In this document: piece by piece, positions 39,601-52,039 of the stretch
How positions within the stretch are numbered: the first letter of the stretch is position 1
Layout: the number at the start of each line of letters is the position of its first letter
From: Heterobilharzia americana
Taxonomy: Eukaryota > Platyhelminthes > Trematoda > Strigeidida > Schistosomatidae
Direction: 5' to 3'
Assembly: GCA_944470555.2 (NCBI GenBank)
Contig: OX104131.1
Span: 13,446,515 to 13,510,514 of the forward strand
Length of the DNA: 64,000 nucleotides
Program-made: the position numbers and the translations under genes
The notes under the pieces: model-generated
Database searches by the model: none
Seen by the model: the letters and a program-made list of their open reading frames with translations, nothing else
Told to the model about the DNA's origin: nothing

Positions 39601-42600
39601 GATCGAATCAATCAACCTCAGTTAGCGTATGCCTTCCATGAGAATGTCTCGGTACTGTATAGATATTCATTTTTGTAGTTTAGTTGGTAGTGGATAGCAG
39701 GGAAATGTAATACGCACGTTTTGTCACGCTTAAGATTAGATTTGCCTGCAATCTAGTGAGTAATAGCGTTCTCATTGAGAATGGGACCTCCAAAACACAT
39801 TCAAAATTCGAGTACATTAGGCTGACGAGTCCAAAATAGGAAGAAACGTGCGTCCTGGATTTCACTGTTAGGTCACTACCAATTAAATTAACTACGTGTG
39901 AAACTATTCAATTAACATAAATTTGATATTTTTCAGATGAGAACTACATGAATAGTGAGTCTATAAGTAATTTCTTTCCATAAAACCAATTAGAGGAAAT
40001 CTAACAAAAACCTCTAATTTTTATGCATTCTGAACCATGGGATTCACTGACCTTATGGCTCTGAGAATGAATACACTGACCATCCTAACCACTTTGAGTA
40101 CGAATATTTCCTTGATGTTCACTAAAAATGTTTCTTTTTTACCTGTCTAAAATCAGTTTGGTTTATGCATGGTGAAAACAGGTGATCATCCTGGGAAGCT
40201 CTTTCTTAGCACTTATTTGATTGAAAATGTGACTTATACTAATAATTCACAAGATTATTTCATGTTTAATATTTATGGCTGGAAACAGTTAGTCCGTCTC
40301 TTTTAATTTTTACAGTGTAATTAGAAGACAAAGTTTATCTGAACAACAAGTGAGGATGTATTTGTGCAATACATTTCAAACGATGTGATCACACTTTGAC
40401 TTGTGAAGTAAATTTCCATAAAACCCACAGATTACAGGGCAAATGGAACAATTAGGATAAGAGGCGGTTAAAATTAGGAGAGATAAAAAGGATTGATGAT
40501 ACATTTTATAAGAACCAGAGTAAGGAAAGAAGTCTTAATAAGGTAGGTGTAGTCAAGAGCAAATGCTTTGTGTACACACAGAGGTGGTTTCAGGTTTTGC
40601 ATAGCTGACGCAAACTTTTTTTACACTCCTTACACTCCTTATTATAGTCGTTCCATTTGTCCTTCTATCCTACCTTTTTATGTAGATTAAAGTGACAAGT
40701 GAATATGTGATCATAATGCTTGAAATATATTACGCGGATACACCACGTTCGAATAAGTTTTATCTTCTGCTTTGACTATGGAAATTTCTGGTTCACAAAG
40801 ACAACTACAGAAGTATGTTTTAATGAACCAGACCAGCTGACACTACAAAGAAGCTTCGTAACTACTATGACGAATTTCGCTGTGCAAAAGTGTACAGTTT
40901 TGTTCGATTGTGTATCTTAAGAATCATGTACCATGATTATGCAAATGTTTATGCTACATTTTCTTGTATTATAGAAATGAGTAAGCAAGTTTTCTATTTC
41001 CATAGGATATTTACGGTATTACTCTGTCAAGTTTCTCAGGTTAACATTATTCTTAGAGTTAAACTATGAGAATGATAACTGATAGATTCATTTGCAGAAA
41101 ATGCAGATGGCAATTTTATTTTTATCAGTATATGAAGTCAGGCTGTTTTTTAAATATTGTCAATCAATCTATCTGTGGAAATGAATAAAACAACTGGACA
41201 GTGTACATGAAATTTAAGTGTTGTATATGATAGTAGGGTCGAAAATTAAGCAAATTGAAGATTTTAGAAATATATCAGGAATAAAACTGAAATAGTAAAG
41301 ATGGATAGAGATTAGCAGTGGAGTCCAAAATGCTCATTTCAACTTATTTGAGAGTCGTCAGCTGGATGTACCTACCTCCCAGTGAGTGATGCTGTTCCCA
41401 TCGGGATCGGACGAAATGCTCATCCTAGATTCCACTGCTAGCCACTATCCATCTTAACTATAATTAGAACACACGTAATATCGAGACATCCACACAGGAA
41501 CCCGTATGCCAATAGAGCCCGAACATTTGGGTCCAATCAACAACTGTATAATATAAACAATTATAATAAAGTAACAGTGATAATCATCTTTCACGTATGA
41601 AACACCTAACAAATCATATTGAATGCCTGCGACATCGTGTATTTAATGACTAACCTGTCTTGGTAACACCTAATCAACAATAAAACATGACTTCAATTCA
41701 ACTGCTTGGCTATAACGTTTAGAAAAATTTATTATTCTCAGGAGATGAACTCATTTTTGGAATTTTTTCCCTCCTTTTATATCAAGTTACGAAATTCAAT
41801 GAAATAGTAGAGTGTGAGTACAGATTTTCTAAAAATAAAATTTTCTCATTTCTGCTAATATAGCACGTAAAACAGGAACGATCATCTTTTGCGTACACTA
41901 TATGATTTTTGAATATTGTGAATCTTTTTTCTTAATTTAGAGGGTAAACTTTGTTTACACATCACAGTACCAATGAAATGAAACGAACTGTATCACTACT
42001 AGACATAATTTACTTTAGCAAGTAATGACTATCGAAACTGAAATCCAATCTGTAACCCTGAGTACATTCATGCAGTGGTCAGTGAGCCACATCAATTGTG
42101 TGACGTCTAATGACACTACCTGGTTACCCAAAACCTCCATAGGTGAAGTGTTGACTAAACGTGTTACCCATTAGATTAGGTCCAGTTCCCTAAACCAAGT
42201 GATTTAGTCACTCAGATCCAAGTTAAATGAAGCGTATAGACTGAAGCATAAGAGCAAATGACGTCATCAATAAAGTTGTAGAGAAGAAATCGCTTACTAA
42301 TCTTCATTCAATGTAGTTGTTTGACAACTGAAAGTGATTGTTTCCCGTCAAAACTCCTGAAAATCCCATAGTGTTTACCTTAGCTAATAAGATATACAAG
42401 AATGCCCTGCTTTTATCTATCAAGTATTTTGTTAAAACGAGTTTACGAATTTTTGATCAAAGTGTTAACATACGAACAAGTATACTTCCAGTGGTGTGAC
42501 TTCCTCAAACTGCATCTAACCACTCAAACTGTGTTTGTCCAAACAGACAAACATTTAAACTTAGTGCTTTTTATGTGCTGAACATCATTTCACATATATT

Positions 42601-43906
42601 CATCTTCACCTTCGATAAGATTAAATCGTGATGATACTGTGACATTTGGCTGAGTAGAGTTCACGTCTACCACGTTCTTATACACCTAAACTTTTGATGC
42701 TACTAATAAGCAGTAGACTGACTTCTTGAGCACTTTCGATTTTTTCAACACGATTTTGAAGAATAAGCATACAGGAACAGAAAAGCACACAACTTACTAG
42801 TTCGATGTAAGGACGGATTCAACAAGTCACTGTTAAGATAAAAGCGGACAGCTTCATGAGTATATTGACAACAAATACTTTGGGAATATTTCAAAGATTT
42901 TTGTGCCACAGAATAATCCGAGATATTGGTGGGTTTCCTTAAGGATTTTAACCACATTATTTTAAGGTCAAAACCTGTCACACTGTTTTTTCACCAAACT
43001 TGAATTCAAAACGCAGGCATAGATAAGTGAAACTAAAAACCTAGAGTTCATTTCAGTCAGTTTATTGGAAATGTCACACAGTGAAACAGTATCATTTACT
43101 GGATAATGTTTCGAACACAAATTATTGCCCAGATTCATACTATCGACATCATCGTTATGAATGTGGAGAGTACATTATGTCCGAAGAGTTATCCAGTAAC
43201 TGATACAGTTTCACTGTATGACATTTCTAATAAAGTGACTAAAATGGAATTACAATCTACCACAATGATTCGATTTTACTCTTATGTGGTTGAATCGACC
43301 AGATTTTTCCAGTTTATACATTCACTATACAGATGAAGCCAAACGCAGATAGGAATTTTGTAAATGTTAAAGAATAAAATGGTGTTTTTGCAATCAATTC
43401 AAACGTCATTCAATTTTTTTCATCAAAATGTTTTGCTTTCTAGTGATTAAGAATTTTATAAAGGATCCATCGTAAGTGTTAGCTTTTTCAAAACACACTT
43501 AAATGTTGGAACTCCCAGTGTCAGTTAGCTAACCAGTGATTTCATATTAAGTTTTAAGGCGAACATATTTATTACATTTAAAGTTGTGCTTGTTTAAAAA
43601 TATGTAAACTTGACATCACTTAAGAAAGATGGTTAGTTGATAAAAATCTCACACCATTGCCAGCTTCATATTTGTGAGAACTTTTATAATGTCGTATGTT
43701 TGACATTTAGGGATAAGAATATTCTTGACAAAGATGACAAAATTACAGATGTTTTCACTAACGTAAATAAATCAGAGTGTAATGCTCCTGTGTTAATGTT
43801 TTTATTCTCCAAATACACTTCCAAACTTATGTTTCAGAGAGGCAAATATTATGTACGTGATGTTAATTACATGACCAAATTACTTTTTATTGTTGATAAG
43901 AACTAA
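36632..43906 (+). CDS. Candidate micro-exon-type gene for a small secreted protein
   Basis: Proposed exons: 36632-36671 (MMHRNLSILMIIL, signal-like, donor GTGAGA), 39937-39954 (18 nt, DENYMN, acceptor tttttcag, donor GTGAGT), 40975-40980 (6 nt, donor GTAAGC), 41742-41813 (72 nt, DELIFGIFSLLLYQ..., donor GTGAGTAC), 43444-43471 (28 nt, acceptor tgctttctag, donor GTAAGTG), and 43711-43906 (terminal, from SDKNILDKDD to stop TAA). The first three junctions are phase 1 with inner exons in multiples of three; the 28-nt exon shifts to phase 2, which the terminal exon accepts. Total 360 nt, 119 codons plus stop. Tiny symmetric exons after a signal exon are the hallmark of schistosome MEG secreted proteins. 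I do not recognise the protein. The exons were chosen by eye in AT-rich DNA, so chance assembly is possible; single exons may be wrong or missing. Confidence 0.3.
37930..38130 (+). mobile_element. Hammerhead SINE, second subfamily (best-preserved copy F)
   Basis: In order: 'ggattctgacccactggc' head with box A-like 'actggctcactgg', a 'ggccacggaaccgg' block, box B-like 'gggttcaatctc' (38000-38011), a G-rich stretch (G9 at 38019-38027), a hammerhead (38028-38090), and a 'cccaggtttcct' tail. The tRNA-like head and ribozyme tail in one unit of about 200 bases match the Sm-alpha type of schistosome repeat. In the proposed gene it would lie in intron 1. Confidence 0.8.
38028..38090 (+). ncRNA. Hammerhead ribozyme, near-complete
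   Basis: Core strand CTGAGGA (38044-38050), stem II GTCC/GGAC (38051-38054, 38062-38065) with loop CATACTA, second strand GAAG (38066-38069), and cleavage triplet GTC (38075-38077). Stem I forms CACCG/CAGTG (one mismatch) and, beyond an internal loop, TGGG/CCCA. The only core departure is A15.1 changed to G, which turns the A-U pair into G-U. Stem III is just two pairs, as is usual in animal hammerhead repeats, where dimers help folding. Confidence 0.75.
39811..39875 (+). ncRNA. Hammerhead ribozyme with intact core residues (Sm-alpha type)
   Basis: CTGACGA (39822-39828), GAAA (39843-39846) and GTC (39852-39854) all match the hammerhead core. Stem II is TCC/GGA around AAAATA, but its core-proximal pair is G-A instead of G-C. 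Stem III is a short self-complementary run (ACGTGCGT). Stem I (ATTAGG against CTGGAT) has one mismatch and two G-U pairs. The downstream 'ggatttcactgttagg' fits the family tail. The tRNA-like head upstream is not clear. Weak stems may limit activity. Confidence 0.7.
41355..41540 (+). mobile_element. Sm-alpha-like SINE tail with degenerate hammerhead (copy H)
   Basis: The tail 'gattccactgctagccact' (about 41429-41447) matches the family closely. The second hammerhead strand (GGAC then GAAAT, ending 41417) remains, and the first strand is scrambled by an expanded stem II region. The head is missing or unrecognisable. Confidence 0.6.
42078..42130. repeat. Short interspersed repeat R4, copy B
   Basis: Counterpart of 35286-35335, with the same short blocks in the same order. 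Confidence 0.4.
43040..43260. repeat. Near-palindromic inverted repeat
   Basis: The arms (about 43040-43118 and 43173-43260) are reverse complements at roughly 85% over the best 65 bases. The left arm 'ttactggataa' pairs with the right arm 'ttatccagtaa', and 'cagtgaaac' with 'gtttcactg'. The 55-base spacer holds a further small inverted pair ('attcata' / 'tatgaat'), so the whole unit can fold into one long hairpin. The short open frame across it (43106-43336) is a by-product. It could be a foldback/MITE element or a hairpin RNA source. Confidence 0.75.
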
Positions 43907-44175
43907 AATTTCTAATTCCTTGCACACTGTTACTACCTGGGGGTTTGCTCAAACCGTCAATTACTTCAGTATAAGCTTAAGAGGTCCGTAACTCTGGTTT
44001 TTGGAGAGGTAGGTTAATTACAACTTCCTTTTGTTCAAAGAATCCTGGATTAACACTAGTGGTAATTTGTCGTAAGTTTCTCCGTTAGAGACAACAAAAC
44101 GGTGAACATCCCATGGCTACCATATTAACCCTTCGAAGCTGCATTTCAAAAAGTTATGTGTTCGAAGCCTTACAC

Positions 44176-44181
44176 AATAAA
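44176..44181 (+). terminator. AATAAA polyadenylation-type signal
   Basis: The hexamer lies about 270 bases after the stop codon of the candidate micro-exon gene and directly before the truncated retrotransposon. It is a common hexamer in AT-rich DNA, so the assignment is weak. Confidence 0.25.
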
Positions 44182-44185
44182 TAGT

Positions 44186-44957
44186 TAATATGAATATGGA
44201 GAAGACAGAGGTGATGAAGATACCCAACCAACAACTCAACAACAACAAACTCCAGTCACCATCAAAGCGAGAAACTTAAAGGAAGTAAGCTCTTTCACCT
44301 ATCTAGGTAGCACTGTTTCAATTACAGGCGGCGTCACAAACGAGGATGTCAAGGTCAGAATCGGAAAAGCAAGACAGGCATTCATTAGCCTGAAACCAGT
44401 GTGGAGATCTTCTGCACTCCACTCAGCACAAAGCGTGAACAACACCAGGATTTTCAACACCAACGTCAGTCAAGTCAGTGCTTCCATGTGCTTCAGAGAC
44501 TTGGCGCGTTACGAAAGGCGTTTCCAACAAACTACAGACATTCATCAACAACTGCTTACGCTGGCTCGTTACCGAAGATCAGATGGCCAGAATAATATGA
44601 ATAAGCAAGAAGGAACTCTGGGCTGGCAACGAACCAATGAAGCAAGAAGCTATCGCTGAGCAAATATGCATTGGAGGGAAGTGTAGATGGACTGGGTATA
44701 CACTGAGAAAGCCGACTGGTGATATCACGTGTCAGGCTAGGCTGTCGAGTGGAACCCAGATGGGAAGCGATGAGTTGAGCATCTGAGGCGAGAGTGACAT
44801 GGAGGAGATCGTGTGACGAGGAAATGAGAGTTAGTGAGCTGTTGTGGAGCCAGGTTGGAAAGATTTCAGAGAACAGAGTGCAATGGAGACGTGCTACTGA
44901 AGCCGTATGTTCCATTAGGAACCCAAGGGACAAGTAATAATAGTAATAATAAGAATA
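44186..44957 (+). mobile_element. RTE-like retrotransposon, copy 2 (5'-truncated 3' end)
   Basis: Begins abruptly inside the RT at 'MEKTEVMKI' (44192) and runs through 'RNLKEVSSFTYLG', 'VKVRIGKARQAFISLKPVW', a C-terminal domain in shifted frames, and a 3' end in TAATAA-type trinucleotides (44936-44957). Such 5' truncation is the usual outcome of target-primed reverse transcription. From 44390 to about 44690 it is roughly 95% identical by eye to copy 3. The plus-strand frame 44399-44659 is one shifted remnant of the protein. Confidence 0.85.
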
Positions 44958-47900
44958 ACCAGAACACTAAGTTTAACTGCGATGAATTATACTGGCTAGT
45001 CTTAGTCAATAAATTTACACATTCCATAGGAATGCACTGATGTGAGTACTATATATAATGAATGAATATATTGTTCGAAAAATGTTTCATTATTTTTCCT
45101 GTAAATTTTATCTGTAAAATGGAAATTGAGTTGTCTTTGGTGTGAGTTGTTCCCTAAGCTAATGTTTTAGCTGGTAAGGGTTCCGTTAGGAAGCTGTAGT
45201 GTACCGATGACTAAATCTAGCATGACACTTAAACTCTTATCAGGACCGTAACTCACAGAGCTACTCACTCAGAACATGGATACCCTGGGTTATAAATTTT
45301 CTTAAAACTTTATGAGTTGAATTTTACACTATATCTTGTTATAGTGACAAGTGAAATTGTAAAGGAAACATGAACATTTCATGATTCTTTCTTATGTTTT
45401 TTCACAAATATTACCTTGTTTATGTAGCACAGTTGAATAATTTAGCACCATTCTTATTTTTTCAACCTAACGGTTATATCAGGACATTTTCGGCTCTCTT
45501 TGTCGGGGTTATAACGTAATCTATTTTCCCTACAACGAATCAAACCTATAGTTGATTGACATTCATACTTGTACAGAGTTTTTCTACTAGAAAATTCAGG
45601 AATTATTGTATTTCTCACTCCCAGTACTGAGAAGTCACTAGAGGTACAGTGACTGTTTATTCGCCATATGAATGATCTATCTATGATACGTTATACTTTT
45701 CGGTTGTAAGTTAATGTGGACAAGTGTGAAGATAGAAGATGTACTGTCTCAGTCAATGAAATCATTTCAGGTAAATGGCAAGTAGACCTGGAATAAATGG
45801 TATCCATGAATATATTGTAATGATTTTTTCGAATAGTCCAATTACTTAAGAATATCCAGGTGCTAGTGAAACTGCAGCTTCAGCTCATCTACTGTCAGTG
45901 GATTAATTATAAACATTCTTCCGAAAAGGAACTACATTGAGTAAATTTAGCTATGAGACCTGGTGAAACAAACGTTTCGATGAAAAAATTATGAATTACA
46001 AATATAATTTTATTGACTGTGAGATATTTTTGAAGTGTTCCATCCTAATATTCTTTTTTCTTTCAATTGTCTTCATATTCGTTTGAAAGCAAACTGCTTG
46101 GGTACGTCTGGAGCCTAAATATGCGCATTATTAAAATAAGACATATATTAGTTAAATGGACGAGTTAAAGATGCTCTTAAAAATCTTAGGCATGATTGTT
46201 TACCTAATTACGATTACTTACTTTTATTGAACAGTGTCTTGGGTAAGCTGTATGAACCTCATGCCTAATCATCAATTAAAGTTTAGTTTGATGTTGATAT
46301 TTCTATTGAAACTGGTGTAACTTCCAGCTGGTAAATATTCAGCATGCATTTTGACACAGAGGTTTTCAGTCATAAGAGCTACTTTAGATTCCAACAGTTC
46401 AGTAAGTCTTGATATCAGACTCTCTGATAATTACCTCTGTAACTCACTATAAATGAATGTGAAGAAAAACCGTTTCTGAAAACATTTATTACAACAGTAA
46501 CAGATGGATAAATATCCGAGAACATTTCCAAAATAAAATACATTACATTCTTTTTGCGACAACGAGAACCTTGTCTTCTACTATATGTATTCATGGGCAA
46601 GTGAAAGTACAGAAAACTGACTCGTTTAATCCCTTTTCAGTAATGTTGTATTACTGGACATTTTTGAGTGTTATTCATCTCAGCATATATTGCATGTGTA
46701 TTTGAGTGGATCAATTCTGGCTGTAGTACTGCCATATTTTCGCATCTTATGTTTAATGTTAGACCGATGAATCCATCAGTTGGCACAACTGCTATTTTAA
46801 CTTAGTTTCCTGACTAAAATGTGGACACAGTTGAAACAGTGTCGACAAAATTGTTTTATAGTGGATAAACTTGGATACTGAGAGCCTAAAACGTACTCTT
46901 ATTTCACTCATTCATTAAGGAAATAAGAACACATTTGTCTTTTTTGTGCAAACGATAAAAACACATGGAAACAACGTCAACTGCGAGAATTCTTCAGATC
47001 ATAAAACATACTTTTATCTATGCAAACAGAGACTGGTATTTGGTCGAAAGATTGAACATGCTAAATTTATCCAGAAGGCTCAAAATGTGTTATTCATTTC
47101 AGGCAAGATTCTATGAACATCTTTTTCAATCATACGAAATATTTTAAACATCACTGATGTGGCAACGAAATATGATCTTTTCAAACAATAAGTCAGCTTT
47201 ATAAACTTCAATAAAATAGTAATTTATGTTAAGCAAGTCGAACATTTGCAAACACTCTTCGAAGAGTTTGTTTATATGCAAAAATAAGAGGTGTGAATAT
47301 GAAAAGAGTTCAAGTGGGAAGGATAAATTAAAGCCCAAAAGAATGAAAATCAGCAAATTGAAAAAGGTAGTATATAGCACGTGGTCTCAAATTTGAAATC
47401 ACTCAAAAATGCTTGCTATGATAACCAATTACTTTTGAACGTAGAAAGGTGACTTTAGATTCGTAAAGGATCGGAAAACTGAGTGATACCCACCGAACAT
47501 GTATGATAAATGGGCCTATTGCAAATGGAAACATCAGCGTTTCAGTTGTTCAATTTGCTTTTGAAGTCACCGAAGGACTGTGTCTTGAGGTTAACCTTTA
47601 TGCAGATGATCGGTGAAAAAAAAAAGCGAAGAGCATGTTTCAGCGCTATCGTAAATTTGTACCCTCTGAATAATTCTGACACATATTTGTCTCCCAACAG
47701 TGTTTCAGTCAATGTTGTTATGTTCTATTTCAAAGTATCATCTATTAGTATTCGTTAAACGCTACTGCATAGTTTACTGGTTAGTCCCTGTCTGCAGTGA
47801 ACCGGACGAAGGTGGTATATCTACCCCTTCTTGTAGCTTCTTTGTAGACAAATCGTTTTATAGACCCATCCTACTGTCAACTTGTTACTACGTCAAAACA

Positions 47901-48761
47901 ACTTATCGCTGAATTTACTTTCGAGTAGCTTGTATGCAACACAGAATTTAACGTGTTATAAATATCAAAGCTAACAAACAATGAAAACCTTCAGATACTA
48001 TCAGCTGTAAGCTTCCTACCAACTAATTCTGCCTACACCTTATGTCTATTCAATGCCTATTCAATGCACCAAGAATAACATGCGGGTATTCACGTCTTTT
48101 AGATACTTAGTTCTAGGATGCTTGTGTTTCAGTAAATCTGTTTCAGTGACTCCAATAGACGCTTCCTACTAAAAGCATGTAAACTATACATGGTAACTAA
48201 TTCGATATTTTTTTTGAGCACTATGGAAACTACGCAAGAGTGGAACTGGTCAAATCTAACTTAACGATGCCTGCTCATACCTATATATTTTTTCAAGTCA
48301 AACTTATACAAATCCCAAGGTGTTCAAAATGAAACAGTAGCTATGTTTCAACCTTTAAATGTGATCAGAAATTCTTCGAGACAAATAGTAAAATATACAA
48401 CATGGTAGATACTTAAGTGAGGTTGAAATAGTGTACTTCATCTGTCCGCTAACCAACTAGCATCCAACAGCTGTAAAATATTCGACGGAATCTATCTTAC
48501 GAATGATGTGAACTAGTTTAAGCCATCTTACACTATGCACTATAAGTCATCAAGAATCTAAATTGGGAAAATTTACTGAATAAGATTTCAAATATACAGA
48601 CTAACAGCTGAATGAAAGCACTCATTCAAGCTAAAGACAAACTGTTCATTCAAACTTGCAATTCGGTATTTCTCAACAGAGTCAAGTTGCTCAACCCTAA
48701 TTGAAAACTGAGCTCTTAAGTGAAAGCAGGATGCTAACCGAATATTTATTATATTGTTATC
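44958..48761. other. Unassigned stretch
   Basis: No gene, RNA or repeat that I can support. Frames in both strands are short and without domains. Confidence 0.4.
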
Positions 48762-48925
48762 GAGTTGGTGGCCAACAGTTGAATCAAGAACGATCGTTTC
48801 GTTCTATTTATGATTTACCTCCACCCTAGTGAGTAATTTTGATCCAGCTAATACTCAAACATAGTGCCCATCTCTTCAAACCTCAAAGCGTTATCCACTA
48901 GGCCAATTATCTCTAAGACTTAATG
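48762..48925 (-). mobile_element. Sm-alpha-like SINE (copy C, minus strand)
   Basis: On the minus strand the head 'ttggcctagtggataacgc' is almost identical to copies A and B. A box B-like 'gtttgagtatt' follows, then a hammerhead remnant in which GAAAC and the 'ttgattcaactgttggcc' tail persist but the CTGATGAG strand is lost. It is a dead copy of the first subfamily. Confidence 0.7.
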
Positions 48926-51900
48926 AGCTTGTTGTTTTTGGAATATATGTTGAGTAATTCTCACTATGCAAATATAACCGAATTGTTTTCTTGATCACAT
49001 TTCAGAATGAATTGAAACACTTAGCATTGGGCATGATTGTGAAGGTATCTTCTTTTCTGTAAGAAATAATCGAGAAAACGCTTTTAAAAAGAACGTAATA
49101 ATCATATAAAGACAATTGAAGATGTAACCCATTAACTTCCTTGAATAAAAATTCGAAAGCCTTTTCAGTTTTTTTAATGTCTATATTTCCATAAAAAGTG
49201 GAAGACAATAAAAAAGTTTGCTGTTTGACAATTGAATTGATCCACTAAAAAATATAAAAATTCAACTAACTTGGGTATTAACTCAAGTCTAATTGGAAAC
49301 AAGGGAAACATTTGTATGAAAGTTGTTTGAACATATAGGGCCATACAGACTTCAAGAAAGAAATACCTCAGGAAGTGTTGCATAATACTGGCTATGCGTG
49401 GAAGTTCCTTGAGGAATAGTGAAAGTCTTCTATGAAGAGAAATCAGTGAGGTACAGTAGGAACAAACCCCTTCTTTTCATGACTTGTACTCAATGATGAT
49501 GAAATTAATACTGGGTACAAGCATCGATTGTGTGTTGCATTGAATGAAACGTGCATATCTCAACATGTTTGAAATGAATAATGCCGACGCTTCACAAGGA
49601 ATTTCGATCTGTGCCCCTTTAAGGAAATAATAACAATCTACATTAGGATGGACAAAATGCGAAAGAACCGTGTAGTTCATTTCACTGTCTAATCGTTTCA
49701 GTATTATGACTCTTTTTCAGTTTAACTTAAAAATGAAATAAACAACACTGTCTTTGATTTGTTGTATTTATCTATGATAATGTAGGTTTACATTACTCCC
49801 TGAAGAAGCGCAAATCAGATTTCCATACGAAATGCTAGAGTTCTATTATTTCAAATACACTACTGAGATTTATGTAGATATAACCTCTAAATAAAGAGAA
49901 CTTTTTGTTTGTTACATAATATTTGTTAAACTGTCCGGTCAAATCTTGACAGTGGTTCGTATGAACCGGGTGGAATGCTTCTGTTCGCACCTTTGAAAAC
50001 ATCCCAAAGAAACTGAAACTAACGAGTTCCCATGCATCGCGTATCCCATAACTGATACTGGACACAGTGTCGACAGCCTGAAATCTTTTGAAATGATCAG
50101 CAGCTATAATTACTTAAGCCTATAACGTTTTACTGAAGCAATAACTTTCAAAAGACTTAAATCAATTCGATGTATTTCGAAAATACAATCGTTGTCCTCA
50201 CAGTTCTGTGGTAATTAATCTACAACAAAATGTATTCGAACTCTTTTCACTTCATTTCTTCATTATTTATCTATTATATAATACGATCCCAGTGTGTTTG
50301 GAAGATTGTAACAAGAATTTTCTGAACATTTTTCTGTGTTTGCTACAGCCTCTTAAACAGAATCTTTGTAGATTTTTGTTAACAAATAACAGTGAGAAAT
50401 ATGAACATTTAATGATTAATGATAGTTAACTAGTTCGAAGATGAGGAATTCATACGGTGGCTAATATCTTGAAGGTACTAAATCTTTAATAAACTATTCA
50501 ACTATTTACTTCCATGCTTATTCACCAAAACTTTCAGAAAAACTCTTTACATTTTTAAAACACGTTGGGATTATATTGAAGCATTTCATAGTTAAATGTA
50601 GAACTCATTTATAGAAATTGTTTTTTTAATCCTCAAACTATTACCGTATACTCGTCTAATATTATCGAAGCAAAGCCTGAAAAAGTGTTTACTCAAAGAA
50701 CTGAAATATGGAGTCAAATTAAAGCACATAGATGAGTTTTAATAATCCATGACTGCCAAATAAAAACCTTTCTATCCTTTGATTATAAGTTGCATCTTAG
50801 CTATTCAGCGGTGAGATAGGCATCTCGTTACTAATCTAATCCAATATACACACCGTGAGGATAAAAGAACTTATATGATAGCAAACAACAGCTTCAGCTG
50901 ACCAGTGAAGAGTATAAAATGAAGTAAGGTAAGCATCAGCTTGAGGAAGTATTTTTCCACCGAAAGTATCATAATTTATAGAACAATCAAACAGCTCATT
51001 TCCTCGTGTTTTCTATGCACACTTCGTAAAATAGTTGGTCATGTCTTCTCAAACCAGCACGATCTGCTTACTACAGTTAAAAGTTATGAATTAGACTAGT
51101 TCGATGCAAAATTCAAGAACTTACTCCCAGTCATGCCAGCTTTTCTAATTTAGGTACTGACTACCAGTTGTGATAATAACTCTTCACTCTCATGTATTAA
51201 GATAGATTTCAATCTCTTGAATAGAGGTTGGTAGGATTTATACAAACACCAGTGGGGGAAAAAAGCATCAACAGTACAGCTCGGTTGATGTTCTTATTTA
51301 CTGCTAGATATTACTACATATTACTTAACAAAAGGACAAATTAAATGCAAAAGTCAAACAGGTTTTTTAGACTGCTATCAAATTCTCGACAGCGGTAGTA
51401 CAAATCGTTCTAATCACTGTTTACATATCTAACCGCAACTAAACCCAACATTTGGTATTCACGATAATGACATGCAAATAATTATACAGAATATAACCTC
51501 ACACAGAAGGTGTAGATGATTTCAAAGTCAAAATTACATCAATTGATTGAATACAGTAACCTGACATTATCATTGAATACATTGAACAACTGATTGAAGT
51601 TATAATAATAATAATAACTCAACGAAAAACGCTAGAATATTCCTGTATGATGTTGACGATGTGTTCCATGTAAATGTGTTGGTTTAAGATTAGTCGATTA
51701 AGGTATACTTCTGTTTTTATTCATTTTAAATAAAACAGTGTGAAAATGGAAGTACAAGTTTTATTCTCTGAACAAGTGACTACGACTAAATAGCGAAATG
51801 TTGGAAAATAATGTTTCTATTTATTTGGATTTTACAAACGTATTTCATTTATAATCCACTCAACGAATGCTCAAAATATCCAACCCTATCAAGTCAAATT

Positions 51901-52039
51901 TTGTTACTGAAGTTGGTACAGTAAACAGGCTAAAAATTGCAGTTCAGCACTTGCATTACTATATTCACGTTAAAAATTACTGTGTGAAGAACGAATATTA
52001 ATTAGGAAAATAAACAGGGTATTATGAAAATAAGATTGT
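48926..52039. other. Unassigned stretch
   Basis: No supported gene or RNA. A short TAA/ATA trinucleotide run lies at 51601-51618. Confidence 0.4.

Noticed and set aside
41864..41943. Two 3-nt candidate exons (CAC at 41864-41866, AGG at 41941-41943) after strong pyrimidine tracts
   Set aside because: Three-base exons cannot be told from chance by sequence alone, although they would keep the phase.
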